Shown here piece by piece: positions 6,548-7,306 of a DNA stretch of 7,306 bases. The notes beneath the pieces are model-generated. The model searched no databases. It saw nothing but the letters and a program-made list of their open reading frames with translations, and had not been told where the DNA came from. The translations under genes were made by a program, and so were the position numbers. Numbering within the stretch: the stretch's first letter is position 1; every line of letters begins with the position of its first letter. The DNA comes from Nitrospirota bacterium (GTDB lineage: Bacteria > Nitrospirota > Nitrospiria > Nitrospirales > Nitrospiraceae). The DNA is taken from the NCBI GenBank assembly GCA_005877535.1, contig VBOM01000090.1:1-7306 (forward strand), read 5' to 3'.

Positions 6548-6994
6548 TTAGGGGATCTCGTCGAGAAGATTGGATTGGATCGATGGCAAAGGCACGGATT
6601 GGCGAGGAGGACCGGGGAGGACGAGCGCTGAACCGCTCTGGTTGGCGCCTTGGATCAGCCCGATCGAGAGTTGCGGCCCGAGCGTGGTCACAGCCCCGCT
6701 CCATGCTTGACCGGTCGTGGGATTCCGAAAGCTAAACGATTGAAAATTATTCCCAGGGTTGTACAGAAACCCCTGCGTGCCCTGATTGTCGATATAGAGA
6801 CTCCCTGGGCCCGGCAGAATGAACAGTGGCGCGACCCCTCCATCGAATGAGCGAACACTGGAGATCGATTGGCCCCACACTCGCGAGTCCCACGACGGAA
6901 GCGTGAACAGGAGCAGGGCCAGCACAGACAGCGCCGGGGAAAGCACCGAGACCGTCAGAATAGTTTGCTTGACCCGATGGCCCTGAAATCTCAT
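6548..6994 (-). CDS. Small exported protein, function unknown
   Basis: I do not recognise this 148-residue product. It begins with a basic stretch (MRFQGHRVKQ) and a long hydrophobic segment at about 11-33. A signal-peptidase site is plausible near VWG (39-41), so it should be exported. The mature part of about 107 residues is rich in Gly, Pro, Ser, Asn and Gln. It carries two similar short blocks, LFILPGPG (57-64) and ALVLPGPP (123-130), and aromatic-containing stretches such as SLYIDNQGTQGFLY. It has no cysteine and no obvious catalytic motif. The start ATG at 6994 has only a weak GGA upstream, but a good promoter (-35 TCGACA, 18 bp, -10 TATAAT) lies about 35-65 bases before it, which supports real expression. 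It is divergent from a TolC-family gene whose promoter overlaps its own. A structural or envelope-associated role is a guess. Confidence 0.7.
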   Translation of the reverse strand: MRFQGHRVKQTILTVSVLSPALSVLALLLFTLPSWDSRVWGQSISSVRSFDGGVAPLFILPGPGSLYIDNQGTQGFLYNPGNNFQSFSFRNPTTGQAWSGAVTTLGPQLSIGLIQGANQSGSALVLPGPPRQSVPLPSIQSNLLDEIP

Positions 6995-7006
6995 TGCACT
7001 TAGTCC

Positions 7007-7035
7007 ATGACAGTTTTGTATAGACTCATTATAGT
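7007..7035 (+). promoter_or_regulatory. Sigma70-like promoter of the TolC-family gene
   Basis: ATGACA (7007-7012) and TATAGT (7030-7035) each match the -35 and -10 consensus at five of six positions and are 17 bases apart. Transcription would start near 7042 and give a leader of about 30 nt before the ATG at 7072. The -10 box overlaps that of the opposing promoter. Confidence 0.6.
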
Positions 7036-7057
7036 ATAGAGAGATATTCCTTGTCGA
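7028..7057 (-). promoter_or_regulatory. Sigma70-like promoter of the small exported-protein gene
   Basis: On the minus strand TCGACA (7052-7057, five of six consensus bases) is followed 18 bases later by a perfect TATAAT (7028-7033). Transcription would start near 7021, about 27 nt before the ATG at 6994. It shares four bases (7030-7033) with the plus-strand -10 box, so the two promoters probably cannot be occupied at once. Confidence 0.6.
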
Positions 7058-7071
7058 TCAAAGGGGGCGTT

Positions 7072-7306
7072 ATGGAGCACGGTACCGGAACAAATAGATG
7101 GTTGCGCACATTTGGCTTTGCTGTCGCAGTCAGCCTGGCCCTGTCACCAGGGCTCAGTTGGGGGCTGGAGATCGACAAGCAGCCACAAGCGGAACGACGG
7201 GAAACCATCTCTCTCGCCGACGCGGCCATTCGCGCACTGCAGCATAACCTGGACATCACCATCAGCCGCCAGACAAAAGACAGCCGGCTAGCCGACATCA
7301 CCGTCG
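7072..7306 (+). CDS. TolC-family outer-membrane efflux protein, N-terminal part
   Basis: The gene starts at the ATG at 7072, four bases after an AAAGGGGG ribosome binding site, and runs off the window after 78 codons. Residues 1-31 look like a signal peptide: polar and basic start, hydrophobic core around FGFAVAVSLALSPGL, and a likely cleavage near SWG. The mature start reads ISLADAAIRALQHNLDITI (about 46-64). This is the classic opening helix of the TolC/OEP family, which usually has a pattern like LSLxEAxxxALxxNLDL. Such proteins form the outer-membrane channel of type I secretion or RND/ABC efflux systems and usually stand next to a membrane-fusion protein and a transporter gene. Here the partners would lie past the right edge. 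The rest of the protein cannot be judged. Confidence 0.75.
   Translation, partial: MEHGTGTNRWLRTFGFAVAVSLALSPGLSWGLEIDKQPQAERRETISLADAAIRALQHNLDITISRQTKDSRLADITV

Noticed and set aside
6357..6704. Minus-strand frame of 115 codons spanning the M28 end and the start of the small exported-protein gene
   Set aside because: It overlaps two better-supported genes and crosses the inverted repeat, and its composition is Arg/Ser-rich as in a frame shadow.
1..7306. Defence system, CRISPR array, toxin-antitoxin pair, mobile element or tRNA
   Set aside because: No spaced direct repeats, transposase or integrase motifs, nuclease or toxin-like small gene pairs, or cloverleaf were seen. Gene content is housekeeping and envelope in character.

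Overview
The window looks like ordinary chromosomal DNA from a moderately GC-rich, free-living Gram-negative bacterium. The protein flavour (RRM protein with an LPYSTTEQQL start, YyaL-type thioredoxin protein, DUF1080-like exported protein, TolC-family outer-membrane protein) best fits a Nitrospira-like member of the Nitrospirota. That assignment comes from remembered family resemblance, not from a search. I see no rRNA, tRNA, CRISPR array, transposase, integrase or prophage gene. Coding is dense, and the longest non-coding stretch is about 150 bases.

Layout. A minus-strand block fills positions 40-4790. Read in its own direction it encodes a cytosolic YyaL/SPATA20-type thioredoxin-domain protein, an exported DUF1080/LamG-like protein (21-nt gap), a short glycine-rich RRM RNA-binding protein (20-nt gap), a strong GC hairpin that looks like a terminator, a structured leader of about 100 nt, and a DEAD-box RNA helicase of the RhlE type. 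An AT-rich divergent region at about 4791-4896 separates this block from a plus-strand gene for an exported M28-family metallopeptidase with a PA-like insert (4897-6456). That gene converges on a small minus-strand gene for an exported protein of unknown function (6548-6994), with an imperfect inverted repeat between the two. The small gene is divergent from a plus-strand TolC-family outer-membrane protein gene that begins at 7072 and runs off the window. Their two sigma70-like promoters overlap at the -10 boxes.

How the genes fit together. The RRM protein and the helicase form a plausible post-transcriptional (RNA-remodelling, perhaps cold-responsive) pair, with a terminator and a leader hairpin between them that would let the helicase be controlled separately. 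The YyaL and DUF1080-like genes share a tight minus-strand arrangement with them but no evident function. The M28 peptidase and the small exported protein are envelope or periplasmic products. The TolC-like gene probably opens an efflux operon beyond the right edge.

I did not find a convincing undescribed system. The items most worth checking are the degenerate RNP2 end of the RRM protein, the RNA structures before the helicase, the overlapping divergent promoters at 7007-7057, and the unassigned exported protein beside the TolC gene.
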